From Macrothele yani (Eukaryota; Arthropoda; Arachnida; Araneae; Macrothelidae): 64,000 nt of DNA. The stretch lies in NCBI GenBank assembly GCA_039090855.1, contig CM077011.1, forward strand, positions 23,375,001 through 23,439,000, given 5' to 3'. A model generated the notes under the pieces. The model searched no databases and was not told where the DNA came from. It was given only the letters and a program-made list of their open reading frames with translations. Of this stretch, positions 21,554 through 32,775 are shown piece by piece. Position numbers and translations under genes: made by a program. Within the stretch, counting starts at the first letter, position 1, and every line of letters starts with the position of its first letter.

Positions 21554-24500
21554 CTAGGGTGAATGTAGTGAATGACCGGATCCAGTAAATGACCAATTTC
21601 CACTTACAACGTTGAAAATAAGCTCCACAAGCCTGTTAGCCAATGAAGTTGCACAAATAGGAGAAGCAGCGAAGTCTCTTGTAAGGCCTGTGATTGGCTG
21701 ACCATAATTATGCAATACAGAATCCAAGATGGTGGTATATATATGGGTGAAATGAGATTGTTTGTTCTGTTCATACTCCACAATAAGGTAAGCCTTGTGC
21801 GATTAATCATGTAGTAATATAATATCACATATTATTGTAGTTCCGCCTTATTTTTATTATAATAGCTGTGGAACTTAAAAGTCATATATATATTTTTCAT
21901 AGAAAGAAAACGTATATAACCTCAAATGCATGCAACAGTTGTGGTGGTCACATACTGGAGCAATTCCCTGGTATGGTACTAGTGAATGACAATTTCGGTC
22001 ATTCACTGGTGTTAGAAAAGATCCTGTCTCCAGCTCTATTACTAAGTATAATGACCACCTTATAAATAATGCGAATATTTTTGTACCATTGAATCACCTA
22101 AAAGGGTACTGCTACCAGTAAATGGCCGACATAAATTGTGTGTCGGTCATTTACTGGGTGACAGTAGTCATTTATTGGTTATATATTAATAAGTGGATAT
22201 TAATGATGAAATTCCAGGTTAGAAAGAAAAAAAGACCGCTTGATAAAGGGAATAATTGGGAAAGCCAAGCTAGGTTTTCCTGTGCATCCTGATGAAGTGA
22301 AGGATGCCGTACAAAACGTTATGGTAGAAACTCCACGAAGTAATCTATTTCAAAACAATCGGCCAGGGAAAAAATGGCTAGATCTATTCTTGAAACGGAA
22401 TCCTACTGTAGCTAGAAGAAATACAGAAATAATATCGAAAGCGTGGGCTGCTGTTACATAAGAAATGATACGATAGTGGATTAAGGAAATAAGTGTTTTT
22501 TTGGAAGAAGTAGACGCTAATGATTTGCTGAGAGATCCAAGCCGTATATTCAATGCAGATGACACAGGGATGGAACTGTGCCCTAAAACAGGCAAACTTC
22601 TAGGGAAAAAGATGTATAGGAATTTCTATGACATAGCAGCTGGACAAGAGAAAAAATGCATCACAGTAATCTGTGATTATTCAGCAGATGATTCGGCGGT
22701 AGATCCAAGGATGGTTTATCCTTACACGAGAGTTCCTAGAGTTGTTGCGGAATCTGTCCCCGACGGATATGCATTTGAGAGAAGCGGATCTGGAGGGATG
22801 ATAAGTGCAGCATTTTTCGAATATATTGCAAATGTGTTTTATCCATGGCTTATTGCTAAACAAACTCAGTTCCCCATACTTTTACTTCTGGATGGACATA
22901 AGTCCCTTATAAATGAGGAGCTGTATAAATTCTGTGTAGAAAAGCAAATTATGATATTTTGCTTTCTACGAAATGCAACGCATATTCTACAGCCTTGTGT
23001 TGTAGCAAATTTTCGACCTTTGAAGAGCGAGTGGAGAGACGTTCTCAGGAAGCAGAAACGAGAAACTTCCAGGCCTGTGTCAAAAGTTAATTTTTCTATT
23101 TTGTTCAACGAAGCTTATCAGAAAACAATGAAAGCTGATGCCATCAAGAAGTTTTCAAGTGTGTGGATTATTTCCTTTAGATCCTGATGGGGTCGACTAT
23201 ATTAAATGCATTTCAACTAAACGAAAGGAGATATTCAGTCAAGATCAAGAGTCCAATAGGCATGAAAAATACAAAAGAATACATTTCTGCACTCTGGGTG
23301 ATAAGTCCTTTAGGGAAGCAGGTGCAACCAGAATAGTACCAGTAACAAAAAAAAAAGTATTGTTTTCCCTGTTAAAGACCATAAAATCCAAAATTCAGGT
23401 TAACGGTTCTCAGTGTGTCCCAAGCATTGCACTGCAGAAAACAGACCAGTTAACATTTCTGCTTAAAGAGAAAATAATACCTATCAAGAAAGTATTAATG
23501 TACATGATAATGAAAATAATGGGAGTCAAATTAGTATGTATTCAGATGATATCCCTGTTGCAATTCTTCATGAGCTTGATAAGTATACTAATGTACCTCC
23601 GGGGCCACCTACAAGCACTGCCGCTGTTCCACATACATCATTTAGATCAAAAGGTTTCACTAATGTTTGGAGTAATCACCTATACTGGCCAAAACATGGA
23701 AATGAAAAAGATATTGGGACGAAGAAAAGAAAAACTGAAAAAATCCTTTCGCTCCGACTTTGGAAAGATGGAATAACTACTATGACAAGAAATCAAGGGA
23801 AAAGGAAGAGAACGAAAGTGCAAAGCAACAACGTAAAAAAGAAAGAGAGGAAAAGGAAAAAAAAATAATCATTAGAAAAATATGAGAAAACGCAAAGATC
23901 AGGAGAGTGAAACTGAGAGAGATTCAGATGAAATGTCACTTGCTTCAGATACAGACAAAGGGAGTCTTGATTTTGAGCTGTTTACAACTCGCTCTGCCAG
24001 AAGTAATGCCCATATCATCCATTTCAATGCAAGTGATTATGTTATTGCAATATATGAGGGGAAATATTACCCAGGAATAGTGTTGACAAAAGACAATACT
24101 GAATCCGAAGTAAAAGTAATGGCAAAGGCCAACCAAAACAAATGGGAATGGCCAAAAAGTTGATCAAATATAGTACAGCCATAACGATATAATTGCACGC
24201 ATTAAAGAGCATCAGACAGTTGAAAAAGTATTTTGTGTTTTCAATGTTCCTGAAATGGATAATTACTGATGTAGCCTGAAATGAAAGGGGTAAAATATGA
24301 TTCTGTTTATTATGAACTTTAAATAATTCCGAACTATAATTATATTTGTTATTAACTCCGAGTTCCTGAGAGAGTATACAGGATAGACTGTTTGTAGTTT
24401 TGCTTAAATGTTAATAAATTATATTTGTTTTCTATCTGAATTAAACTTAGTTTTTGTTTATAGTTATACTGATTTTCCTCTTTCCCAAGCTGTTCCTTCT

Positions 24501-24929
24501 AAATTTAATTTGAATGAACATTATCAGTAACATTTCCACATTTTAATAGACGTTAAATTGGATGAAATTACTCTCAGACTGACTTTATGTAAAACCCATG
24601 TAAAAGGACAAGAAAATTAAAATTTCCGTTGGTTTAACCAACATATTTCAATAATTTCTGCCTGCGGTCGTTTATTGTTGCCAGAATAGTCAATGACTGG
24701 AAATAAATGGTCATTCTCTGGGGTTCAAGGTAAGAGAAAGTTGTCTTCTTTATTCTGACTTTCTCTCTACTGCTAGAAAGAAACCAACATGTTAGTAGTA
24801 GTATTTTATAACCCTTCTAGACGCTTTTTACAGAACGTTCTGTTTGACTGTGATTGAATTTCATAAAGCAATCAGCAAATATTCATGTTGTAACTCTTAA
24901 CTGGCCATTTACTAGAACACTCACCCTAG
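21554..24929 (+). mobile_element. Full-length pogo/Tigger-like DNA transposon
   Basis: The termini match as inverted repeats: CTAGGGTGAATGTAGTGAATG at 21554, and CTAGGGTGAGTGTTCTAGTAAATGG read inward from 24929. A flanking TA is duplicated. A TATA-like GGTATATATATGG lies at 21732-21744. Subterminal copies of a CAGTAAATGACC-like motif, in both orientations, sit near 21592, 21985-22012, 22118-22160, 24668-24715 and 24905. The 3.4-kb length fits an autonomous ancestor. Confidence 0.85.
22240..24163 (+). pseudogene. pogo/Jerky-like transposase, DDE_1 family, broken
   Basis: Order: CENP-B-type DNA-binding region (NLFQNNRPGKKWLDLFLKRN, ISKAWAAVT, 22340-22460); first catalytic Asp in IFNADDTGMELCPK (about 22540); YIANVFYPWLI; second Asp in LLLLDGHKS (about 22890); and the third block LQPCVVANFRPLK (about 22990), where the expected Asp is Val. 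After about 23165 the frame shifts to GLFPLDPDGVDY. The rest is a lysine-rich tail (23750-23870) and a final YEGKYYPGIVL module ending at 24163. Stops near 22460 and 22474, at least two frameshifts and the Asp loss make it inactive. A 5' intron (GTAAG at 21787, acceptor TTCCAG near 22218) is possible but unproven. Confidence 0.85.
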
Positions 24930-25547
24930 ACATAAAACTTTACTGATCCCTTTTTTCCCATCACATGAATGTTCTACAGCTTTAATTAAATATGTTGGTC
25001 CGCAGCATTGTAAAACGTTTCCACCACAGTTGTTGGCTATTAATAATTATAATTTGGAAGAAAGAAGAAAAAAGTTAAATGACAACTGCCGTCTTAGCAC
25101 GATCTTGAAATATAAAATATTGAATGCAAAAAAAAACTTTAGTTAAAATCATATATAGATTAAAAGCACTTAATACCTGTCAGGTCCGCACCGGCCCCTT
25201 CCTCAGATGTGATTAGTAGCATGTGAATGTTGTGGTTAAATACACTGGCTATGGATATGACGCGCGCAGGCGTAGTACTGACATACGCATATAGCTGATA
25301 TTATAATGAGGTCACAAACACAAACGTAAACAATAGTCTTAAAGTCAATAATTTATGAGTCTTTCTGAAGAGCTATTTCCAGGGGTTTGGAATAATGCAA
25401 GGAATGTCGTCATTACAGTATTATGGTTGGTGATGAAAAATTAAAAAAACTTTCTGTAAATAATGTTAAATTTTGCAACACCGGAGTGATTAATATAGTT
25501 GTCTCATTCCACTGAGGCTGATATGCCCCTTGATGAACTAGGCGCGA
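24930..25547. other. No gene recognised
   Basis: AT-rich. Minus-strand sequence near 25195-25215 (GGAAGGGGCCGGTGCGGACC) is GC-rich and might be the 3' end of a degraded retroelement, but I cannot assign it. Confidence 0.4.
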
Positions 25548-26955
25548 CTATACCGTGCAAATTAATTTTGACACGCTATTTTATTCTCAGAATTGTAATG
25601 TGATCGCCAGTTGATGTCGGAAACCCACGTAAACCGGTTTTATCAGCTGTGAAGTGGTGTGACTGTTAGAACTTGATAGTAAGAATGTGGTTTGACCAGT
25701 TTTAAACAGGAAATAGGCACTTCAGCTTCAGTTGTGAGCTTTCGTGTGTGACAGGTGGATGTTAGTTTTTGCTCTCTGTGAGTACGTGTTGCTTTCGTGT
25801 ATTGAAAAATTGATATTTACCCAAGGAAGCGTGCAAAAGTAATTGCTCTGAAGGAGCACACTTCTATGAGAGTGAGAGATATCGCTTCTGCAGTTGGTGT
25901 AGGCAAATCAAGTGTATCAAGACTGCTTACGCGATACAATTCATCTGGATCATCGTCTCCAAAAGGAGAGCTAAACGTGGAAGGAAACGAAAAACAACTC
26001 CACGAACCGATAAATATCTAATCAGAAATAGTAAAATGAATCCAAAAAAAAAAAAAAAAAAAAAAAACAAGCACCGACCTTCACAGACATTTATTGGCTA
26101 GTGGTTGTGATGTTAGTGTGTTAGTGATTCAACTGTACGCCGTAGGCTTCTGGAAGTGGGCCGGAAAGAAAGAAGACCAACGAAAAAACAATATTTGAAT
26201 GCGAAAAAGGAAGATAAAACGTTTAGCATGGTCCAAACAAAATAAATCATGGACTGCTGACGACTGGAAAAAGGTAATTTTCAGTGATGAAACTCATTTA
26301 TTTGTGCAGGGTTACCAAGCAAATGTCGTTAGACGAAGCAACTGTGAACCCTTAAAACCTGAGCATGCCAAACAAATTGTAAAACACGCTCTGAAACAGA
26401 TGTTTTGGGGTTTTTTTCACATCAAATGGCACTGGAAGCTTAGTTCCTGTTCAAGGTATGATGAATTCACCCAAGTACGTAGAAATATTACAAAGTAGGA
26501 TTGTGCCATTCTTTCAAATTTTTGACAGGACATTTCAACATGACATGGCCTCCATGTCACAATTCGAAATTGGTCAATAATTTCATGTTTGAAAATCAAA
26601 TTCATTTGCCTGATTGGCCTGGAAATTCACCAGACTTCAATCCCATAGAAAACCTTTTGGAATATTTTGAAGAGACGTTTAGGTAAAAGGGACTGTACAC
26701 AACCAAAGAACACATGATAACGAATGCTATAAAAGTGTGGTTCCACGATTATGAAGTCAAAAATATGTGCACTCAATTAGTGGAGTCGAGTCAATGCCAA
26801 AACGAATTCAAGAGGTCATTTCTGCTAAAGGAGGGCATACATCATACTAATACAGGTATTTATCAGTGTATATCAAGGCATAGAATGATATAAAGGCATA
26901 GGTTTGGAAAAAGGATTGATTTTTTACTTTGTCCTAATTAATTTGCACAGTATAG
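25548..26955 (+). mobile_element. Tc1-like transposon with matching TIRs
   Basis: CTATACCGTGCAAATTAATT at 25548 matches CTATACTGTGCAAATTAATT read inward from 26955. Length is about 1.4 kb. The interior carries a 24-26 A run at about 26043-26067 within the coding region. A Penelope-like element abuts its right end. Confidence 0.88.
25815..26850 (+). pseudogene. Tc1-like transposase, degenerate
   Basis: Reads from 25815 (YPRKRAKVIALKEHTSMRVR; the start codon appears mutated to ATT) through the helix-turn-helix IASAVGVGKSSVSRLL. RKRKTTPRTDKYL, HLLASGCDVS, KRLAWSKQNKSWTADDWKK and IFSDETHLFVQG (first Asp, near 26285) follow. The second Asp block is degraded (FQHDMAS, near 26535), while [15 protein letters not shown] retains the Glu (near 26650). 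It ends SAKGGHTSY with TAA at 26848-26850. The polyA run and several frameshifts split it. Confidence 0.88.
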
Positions 26956-28090
26956 TAGATCTGATTTTAATATTATATTTGTGCTCCGATAAGTGAGTGT
27001 TCAAATTACAGGTGGTCGATCCGATATATAGTCGATCTTCCAGATCTGGTTCCAAGGCTTTCAATGAGACTGCATAAATACCGTGTCGATCTTGCGCCTA
27101 GATCAAGTCTCTGTCTTTCTTCACCATTGTCCAAATGTTATCAGTCTTGACCCTAAAATTTATGCCATAGGTTTTACAGATATTTTTAAGAATGTTGGTT
27201 ATGGTTGGGACATAGGGTAAGGATCCAACAAATTTGCTTGATCTAGTGTCTAGTTAAGGTAATATGAGTTTTTTCAAGCAAATTATGAAAACAGGTCCTT
27301 ACGAGTGACTGAGAATAGCCAAATGTGCAGCAAAGTCCTTGATTCTTGCAATATCCTTGTCGCGCAACTCAGTTGTTGATGCATGTGATAAAGCCCGTCT
27401 CAACATGAAATGGATCGAAGACAGTTTTTGATTCAGGGGGTGAGCTGATGTAGACGGTATGACGGAAATTACAGACGAGGGCTTTCAGTATACAGGGGTA
27501 GTTATTCCATGATCTAGAGGGTCACGCTGCAATAAAATATCCAGAAATGGGATGGTGAAGTTAGATTCTAATTCCATAGTAAAATTCGTAGAAGGATATT
27601 TAGATGAAAGAGATGCAGAGAAATTATGCAGTTCTTCACAAGTGGAGTGCCAAAACAACAGAATGTCATCAACGTAACGCACATACAATACCGGTTTAAT
27701 ATGGAAGGTGGACAATACTTCGTTCTCCAAATCCTGCATAAGTATTTCTGCGAGTACTGTTTATAGCGGGGACTCCATTGGGCATCCATCTAGCTGACGG
27801 TAGATTATACCATTGAAGCGAAAATATGTTCTATTAGGTACTAAATGCAATGCACAAAGTAAAGCTTGAGTCTCAGAATGGGTGTAAGTACCCAAGGCTT
27901 GTTGTTTTAGAACAATAAGGTCATGAACAGCAATGATAGGTATGTTGGGACACAAAGAAATCACGTCAAGTGAAACCATAGTAAATGAGGCGTTTCCGGG
28001 TTGGAGGGATCGCATACGTTTTAAAGTTTGGACGGAGCTGGATACCGAGTAAGTAGAGTTGACAGTAAGTTGCCAGAGGAATGAGGCTAA
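26945..28090 (-). pseudogene. Penelope-like element: RT plus GIY-YIG endonuclease
   Basis: The minus strand starts abruptly near 28090 (ASFLWQLTVNSTYSVSSSV). It continues MVSLDVISLCPNIPI, CPMESPL, then after a frameshift near 27750 LYVRYVDDILLFWHS (catalytic YVDD, codons at 27676-27665) and FTIPFLDILLQRD. Further left comes the linker LSSIHFMLRRALSHAS. The frame containing GIYAV (from 27082) and LYIGST (27028-27020) then gives a GIY-YIG nuclease, followed by HLSEHKYNI. RT plus GIY-YIG in this order is diagnostic of Penelope-like elements, which use the nuclease for target-primed insertion. It is 5' truncated with stops and frameshifts. Confidence 0.88.
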
Positions 28091-28540
28091 TGCTCGTTTT
28101 GAATTTCTAATTTCTAAATTATAATTTATTTAAAAAAAAAACTTAAACAATACTTATTATCCTGAAACCAATCTCGTGACGCTCTTGTTATTATTATTAT
28201 TATCAGTTTCACCTCCTGAACGGTTTGTACGGTGTGTCTGGCTTGCTTTGTTTTTGGATATTATTTATGTGTATCACTCGTGAAGCCTCGCGGAGGCCTT
28301 TTCTCTCTTATTTCCTGGTTGTTGCTGTATCGATTTGTTTTACATTTGAATGTCTTCTGCATATATGTAACAACCGAAATATGAAATGAAAGAAATTATC
28401 ACCCACTATTATAATTTTTTATGATCCATAAGTTCCTTTTCCTATCATTCTTGTTTTACTGAAGTATACCTCTCTTCATGCCGCTTTCAGTTGTCCGGAG
28501 TTTCTGTATCTCTCTGGTAATTATTTCCATGTTTCTAATG
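28091..28540. other. No gene; (TTA)n microsatellite
   Basis: AT-rich; a TTATTATTATTATTATTAT-type run lies at about 28187-28203. Nothing else was recognised. Confidence 0.5.
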
Positions 28541-29335
28541 TATTGAGTTGGAAAAGAAAGTAATGTCCGATGACGAGGTTCCCAAAGTCGGCACATTGGC
28601 CAGCCACTGATATTGCGCAGCCCACGGGCATGACTTCAGCATGTAGGTCAATGGTAGTTAGCCGTCAGAAGGCGAAGAGGGTAAGCGCGAACCAACATAG
28701 AAACAGACAACGGGGATATACGCAATTGCATACGGTATGAGTTTCGTCGCAGTAGCACCCACGAAAGCTTTGTAAGGAACATTACCGGTTTAGTTTGTAC
28801 ATCAAGGCCATATCCTATCGTCAATGCTGTCGTTGGTTCGAACGTTTTCGAGAGAGATATTTTTACCTGTCAGACCATCCCACAGCCGGAAGACCGGCGA
28901 CAATGAATGTGAACGTGCTGAAGATCTTAGTGGAGACCAAGCCATGTGTGACCACGCGGGAGTTGGCCGAACAACTGGGGACTACCCACACGAGCATTAT
29001 CACGCACGTGTGTCAATTTGTAAAGGCGCACATGAGGGAAGTTTGGGGTACCCTATCAACTCCCAGTTGTGCAGAAACCAAATCGCATGAGTGCATGCAA
29101 TACCCTGCTTGGAGGTGACCAAGACGAACCGTTCATGGACCGCACTGTGACACGTGACGCAAAATAGGTGGTGTATGAAAATATCAGCCCCTGGATACAG
29201 TGGCTGGACTCAAAACAGAAGCCCATGACGACACCGAAAGTCAGGTTACACTCACGTAAGGTCCTGCTATCGGTCTGCTGGGTTGTGCGGAGTGTAGTGT
29301 TTTTTTTAATTTGAGCTGCTGTCGGACAACAGTAC

Positions 29336-29395
29336 TACGTCAACTTTTTATTGGTCCAGCAACATTAGACGAAGTCTAAAATATAGCACGTGATA
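29336..29395 (+). repeat. 60-bp patch shared with 46714-46773
   Basis: ACGTCAACTTTTTATTGGTC and the following AGCAACATTAGACGAA-TC-AAAATATAG-ACGT match the dispersed repeat at 46350-47065 closely. It sits between mariner-like coding blocks and looks like a foreign insert or a captured fragment. Confidence 0.55.
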
Positions 29396-29484
29396 TACAT
29401 ACACACTGCCGTCATCTCGACGTCTTGCACCCATCGCTTACGTCAAAACGACCAGCATTGCTGAACAGCAAGGGCTTACTCCAA

Positions 29485-31675
29485 CAGCAGGACGGAGCGA
29501 TACCTCACACAGCAGGAAGGAGCGAGACCTCACGAAACGGGATGGAGCGAGACCTCACGAAACGGGATGGAGCTAGATCTTACACAGCAGAATGAAGCGA
29601 GACCTCACACAGAAGGATGGAGCGAGACCTCACACAAGAGAATGGAGCGATACCTCACCCAGCAGGACGGGCCGAGACCTAACACAGCAGGATTGACCGA
29701 GGCTTCACACAGCAGGATGGAGCGAGCCCTCACACAGCAGGATGGAGCGTGACATCACACAGCAGGATGGAGTGAGACCTCACACAGCAGGATGGAGCGT
29801 GACATCACACAGCAGGATGGAGTGAGACCTCACACAGCAGAATGTAGCGAGACCTCACACAGCAGGATGGAGCGGGACCTCACACAGCAGGGTGAAGCGA
29901 GACCTCAAACTGCAGGATGGAACGAGACCTAACACAGCAGAATGTAGCGAGACATCACACAGCAGAATTTAGCGAGACATCACACAGCAGAATGGAGCGA
30001 GACATCACACAGCAGAATGGAGCGAGACATCACACAGCAGGATGGAGCGGGACCTCACACAGCAGGATGGAGCGAGACCTCACACAGCAGGGTGACCTCA
30101 CACAGCAGAATGTAGCGAGACCTCACACAGCAGAATGGAGCGAGACATCACACAGCAGGATGCAGCGGGACCTCACACAGCAGGATGGAGCGAGACCCCA
30201 CACAGCAGGATGGATTATGAAATCACACCGCAGGATGAAGCGAGACATCACACAGCAGGATGGAGCGAGACCTCACACAGCAGGATGGAGCGAGACCTCA
30301 CACAGCAGGATGGAGTGGAACCTCACACAGCAGGCTGGAGCGAAACATCACACAGCAGGGTGGAGCGAGACCTCACACAGCAGGATGGAGCGAGACCTCA
30401 CACAGCACAATGGAACGAAACATCACACAGCAGGATGGAGCGAGACCTCACACAGCAGGATGGAGCGTGACATCACACAGCAGGATGGAGTGAGACCTCA
30501 CACAGCAGAATGGAACGAGACATCACACAGCAGGATGGAGCGGGACCTCACACAGCAAAATGAAGCGAAACATCACACAGCAGGGTGAAGCAAGACCTCA
30601 CACAGCAGAATGTAGCGAGACCTCACACAGCAGAATGTAGCGAGACATCACACAGCAGGATGCAGCGGGACCTCACACAGCAGGATGGAGCGAGACCTCA
30701 CACAGCAGGGTGACCTCACACAGCAGAATGTAGCGAGACCTCACACAGCAGAATGGAGCGAGACATCACACAGCAGGATGCAGTGAAACATCGCACAGCA
30801 GGATGGAGCGAGACCCCACACAGCAGGATGGATTATGAAATCACACCGCAGGATGGAGCGAGACCTCACACAGCTGGATAGATTATGAAATCACACAGCA
30901 GGATGAAGCGAGACATCACACAGCAGGATGGAGCGAGACCTCACACAGCAGGATGGAGCGAGACCTCACACAGCAGGATGGAGTGGAACCTCACACAGCA
31001 GGCTGGAGCGAAACATCACACAGCAGGGTGGAGCGAGACCTCACACAGCAGGATGGAGCGAGACCTCACACAGCAGAATGGAACGAAACATCACACAGCA
31101 GGGTGGAGCGAGACCTCACACAGCAGGATGGAGCGAGACCTCACACAGCAGAATGGAACGAAACATCACACAGCAGGATGGAGCGGGACCTCACACAGCA
31201 AAATGAAGCGAAACATCACACAGCAGGGTGAAGCAAGACCTCACACAGCAGAATGTAGCGAGACCTCACACAGCAGAATGTAGCGAGACATCACACAGCA
31301 GGATGCAGCGGGACCTCACCCCGCAGGATGGAGCGAGACCTCACACAGCAGAATGGAGTGAAACATCGCACAGCAGGATGGAGCGAGACCCCACACAGCA
31401 GGATGGATTATGAAATCACACAGCAGGATGGAGCGAGACCTCACACAGCAGGATGGATTATGAAATCACACAGCAGGATGGAGCGAGACCTCACACAGCA
31501 GGATGGATTATGAAATCACACAGCAGGATGAAGCGAGACATCACACAGCAGGATGGAGCGAGAAATCACACAGCAGGATGGAGCGAGACCTCACACAGCA
31601 GGATGGAGTGGAACCTCACACAGCAGGCTGGAGCGAGACATCACACACCAGGATGGAGCAAGACCTCACACAGCA
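29485..31675 (+). repeat. 25-bp minisatellite, about 88 units, derived from transposase codons
   Basis: Unit CAGGATGGAGCGAGACCTCA followed by CACAG. The leftmost unit (29485-29514) is still the in-frame mariner motif QQDGAIPHTA and the rightmost joins in frame to HTARK. An ACAGCA repeat borders each unit. No plus-strand frame of the consensus has a stop, so 25 aa per 75 bp can be read in all three frames (for example MERDLTQQDGARPHTAGWSE). Left-edge units are the most diverged. A larger duplication of about 618 bp is visible: the truncated GGTGACCTCACACAGCAGAA unit occurs at 30091 and 30709. Confidence 0.95.
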
Positions 31676-32026
31676 CGGAAGATCTGTTACAAGATCTGGT
31701 ATCTGGGCTGCAAGCTGCTACCGCACATAGCCTATTTCCAGGATATTGTCTCAAGCGACTACTACCTTTCCTGTTTTGCAGCATTTCTTAAACGGATAGC
31801 GGTACACCAACAGGGACGATGTTAAAATCGCACTTACTCACTTCTTTACGTCCAATTCACCACGATTCTACTGGGATGGTATTAAGCAGCTGACCAGGCG
31901 ATGACGGCAGGCTGACGTGGCACAAGATGAAGACTACATTTTGTACTGATTTGTATTTGTGTATACGGTAATTACCGCTTTTCTGTTACTTTGATTCCCA
32001 GGCGTTACTTTCTTTCTAACAAAATA

Positions 32027-32378
32027 TTGGTTGGAACTTGAAATATTCAGTATGTAGATACTTTACTTTTAAGACCTATTTATAAAGTGCCACTGAAGAT
32101 TGCATGGTTTATTCCAAATACATTGCACTCAAGTTTTACGCCTATTATTAATAATTAATTCTTCGTCTCGTTTTCTCTTGATACCTGTTGTCCAAGGTAT
32201 ATATATAAGTATCAGCTACTTCAGAATTTCTCTACCATCTTCTGAAACTTCAGTTCCTTTACAAGATTGCGTTTTAGTTTTGCTATCTGAAGTTCAGCTT
32301 TAATTGCAGTTTTTGGCTCTCGTCATCAAGTTCATGGAGACAAAATATAGCTATTCGTATTTTTCTTTTCTGCACTGT
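32027..32378. other. No gene recognised
   Basis: T-rich flank between the mariner and the SINEs; no repeat family or coding signal seen. Confidence 0.4.
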
Positions 32379-32540
32379 GACGTGCCTGCACCGCAGGACG
32401 CACATGAGATAAAGGCAGATAGCAGTGAGAGCATACGTCCGCGTAGCTCAGTTGGGAGAGCGACTTATTCCGGAGTGAGGGGACCCGGATTCGATATCAG
32501 GCGTGAAAAAAATATCGGAGAAATTTACTTCGTTATAGCA
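32379..32540 (+). mobile_element. SINE B, single module
   Basis: GACGTGCCTGCACCGCAGGA leads into a tRNA-like segment at 32437-32507 (GCGTAGCTCAGTTGGGAGAG and a degraded B box GGATTCGATATC). The shared tail GAGAAATTTACTTCGTTATA follows. Only one module is present, unlike 16822-17333 and 45689-46240. Confidence 0.85.
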
Positions 32541-32577
32541 CCATTCATATTTTGCTCTCAGAAGTACCAATAATCTT

Positions 32578-32775
32578 TATTAACGACCACCGCGAGCAAC
32601 TCAATGGGCTACAAGCACTCGCCCGTCCCTAATTTAGGGTCACGGGCCCCATAGAAGGGAGAGAGGCAGTGCCGTAAAACAAACACCACATACATGCCTC
32701 ACCGGGATTTGAACCCGGACTCTTCTCGGACGAATGGTCATAAGCCAGCGCTTAGACCACTGCGCCACCGGGACA
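32578..32775 (-). mobile_element. SINE A, minus strand
   Basis: Complement of the 63433 type: tail side at 32580, body motif CTAATTTAGGGTCACGGGCC, then the tRNA-like head (GGGATTTGAACCCGG ... CCACTGCGCCACCGGG) ending at 32775. Flanked by ATAATCTTTATT and ATAATCTTATTT, a probable imperfect target duplication. Confidence 0.9.

Larger units (their letters stand above)
28735..31950 (+). pseudogene. Mariner transposase, split by minisatellite expansion
   Basis: N-terminal part: AISYRQCCRWFERFRER, HPTAGRPATMNVNVLKILVE and TTRELAEQLGTTHTSIITH (helix-turn-helix, 28805-29010), with degraded middle sequence to KRPALLNSKGLLQQQDGA (29445-29500), the second catalytic Asp. The same codons then repeat about 88 times. 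Translation resumes at 31673 with ARKICYKIWYLGCKLLPHI, a damaged third Asp block (FQDIVSSDYYL), DDVKIALTHFFTS and a GIKQLTRR C-terminus. The first Asp block is not recognisable. Confidence 0.85.
28541..32026 (+). mobile_element. Mariner transposon swollen by an internal minisatellite
   Basis: Left end TATTGAGTTGGAAAAGAAAG (28541). The right end read inward from about 32026 is TATTTTGTTAGAAAGAAAG, followed by TAACG versus TAATG. Between them lie a mariner N-terminal half (to about 29484), a 2.2-kb 25-bp minisatellite (29485-31675) and the mariner C-terminal half (31676-31950). Without the array the element would be about 1.3 kb, the normal mariner size. Confidence 0.88.

Noticed and set aside
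23752..23868. Separate lysine-rich nuclear protein
   Set aside because: It is the basic tail of the broken pogo-like transposase, within its TIRs.
29485..31675. CRISPR-like array or repetitive structural protein gene
   Set aside because: Units are contiguous with no spacers, the setting is eukaryotic, and the edges join mariner codons. ORFs follow from a stop-free 25-mer.
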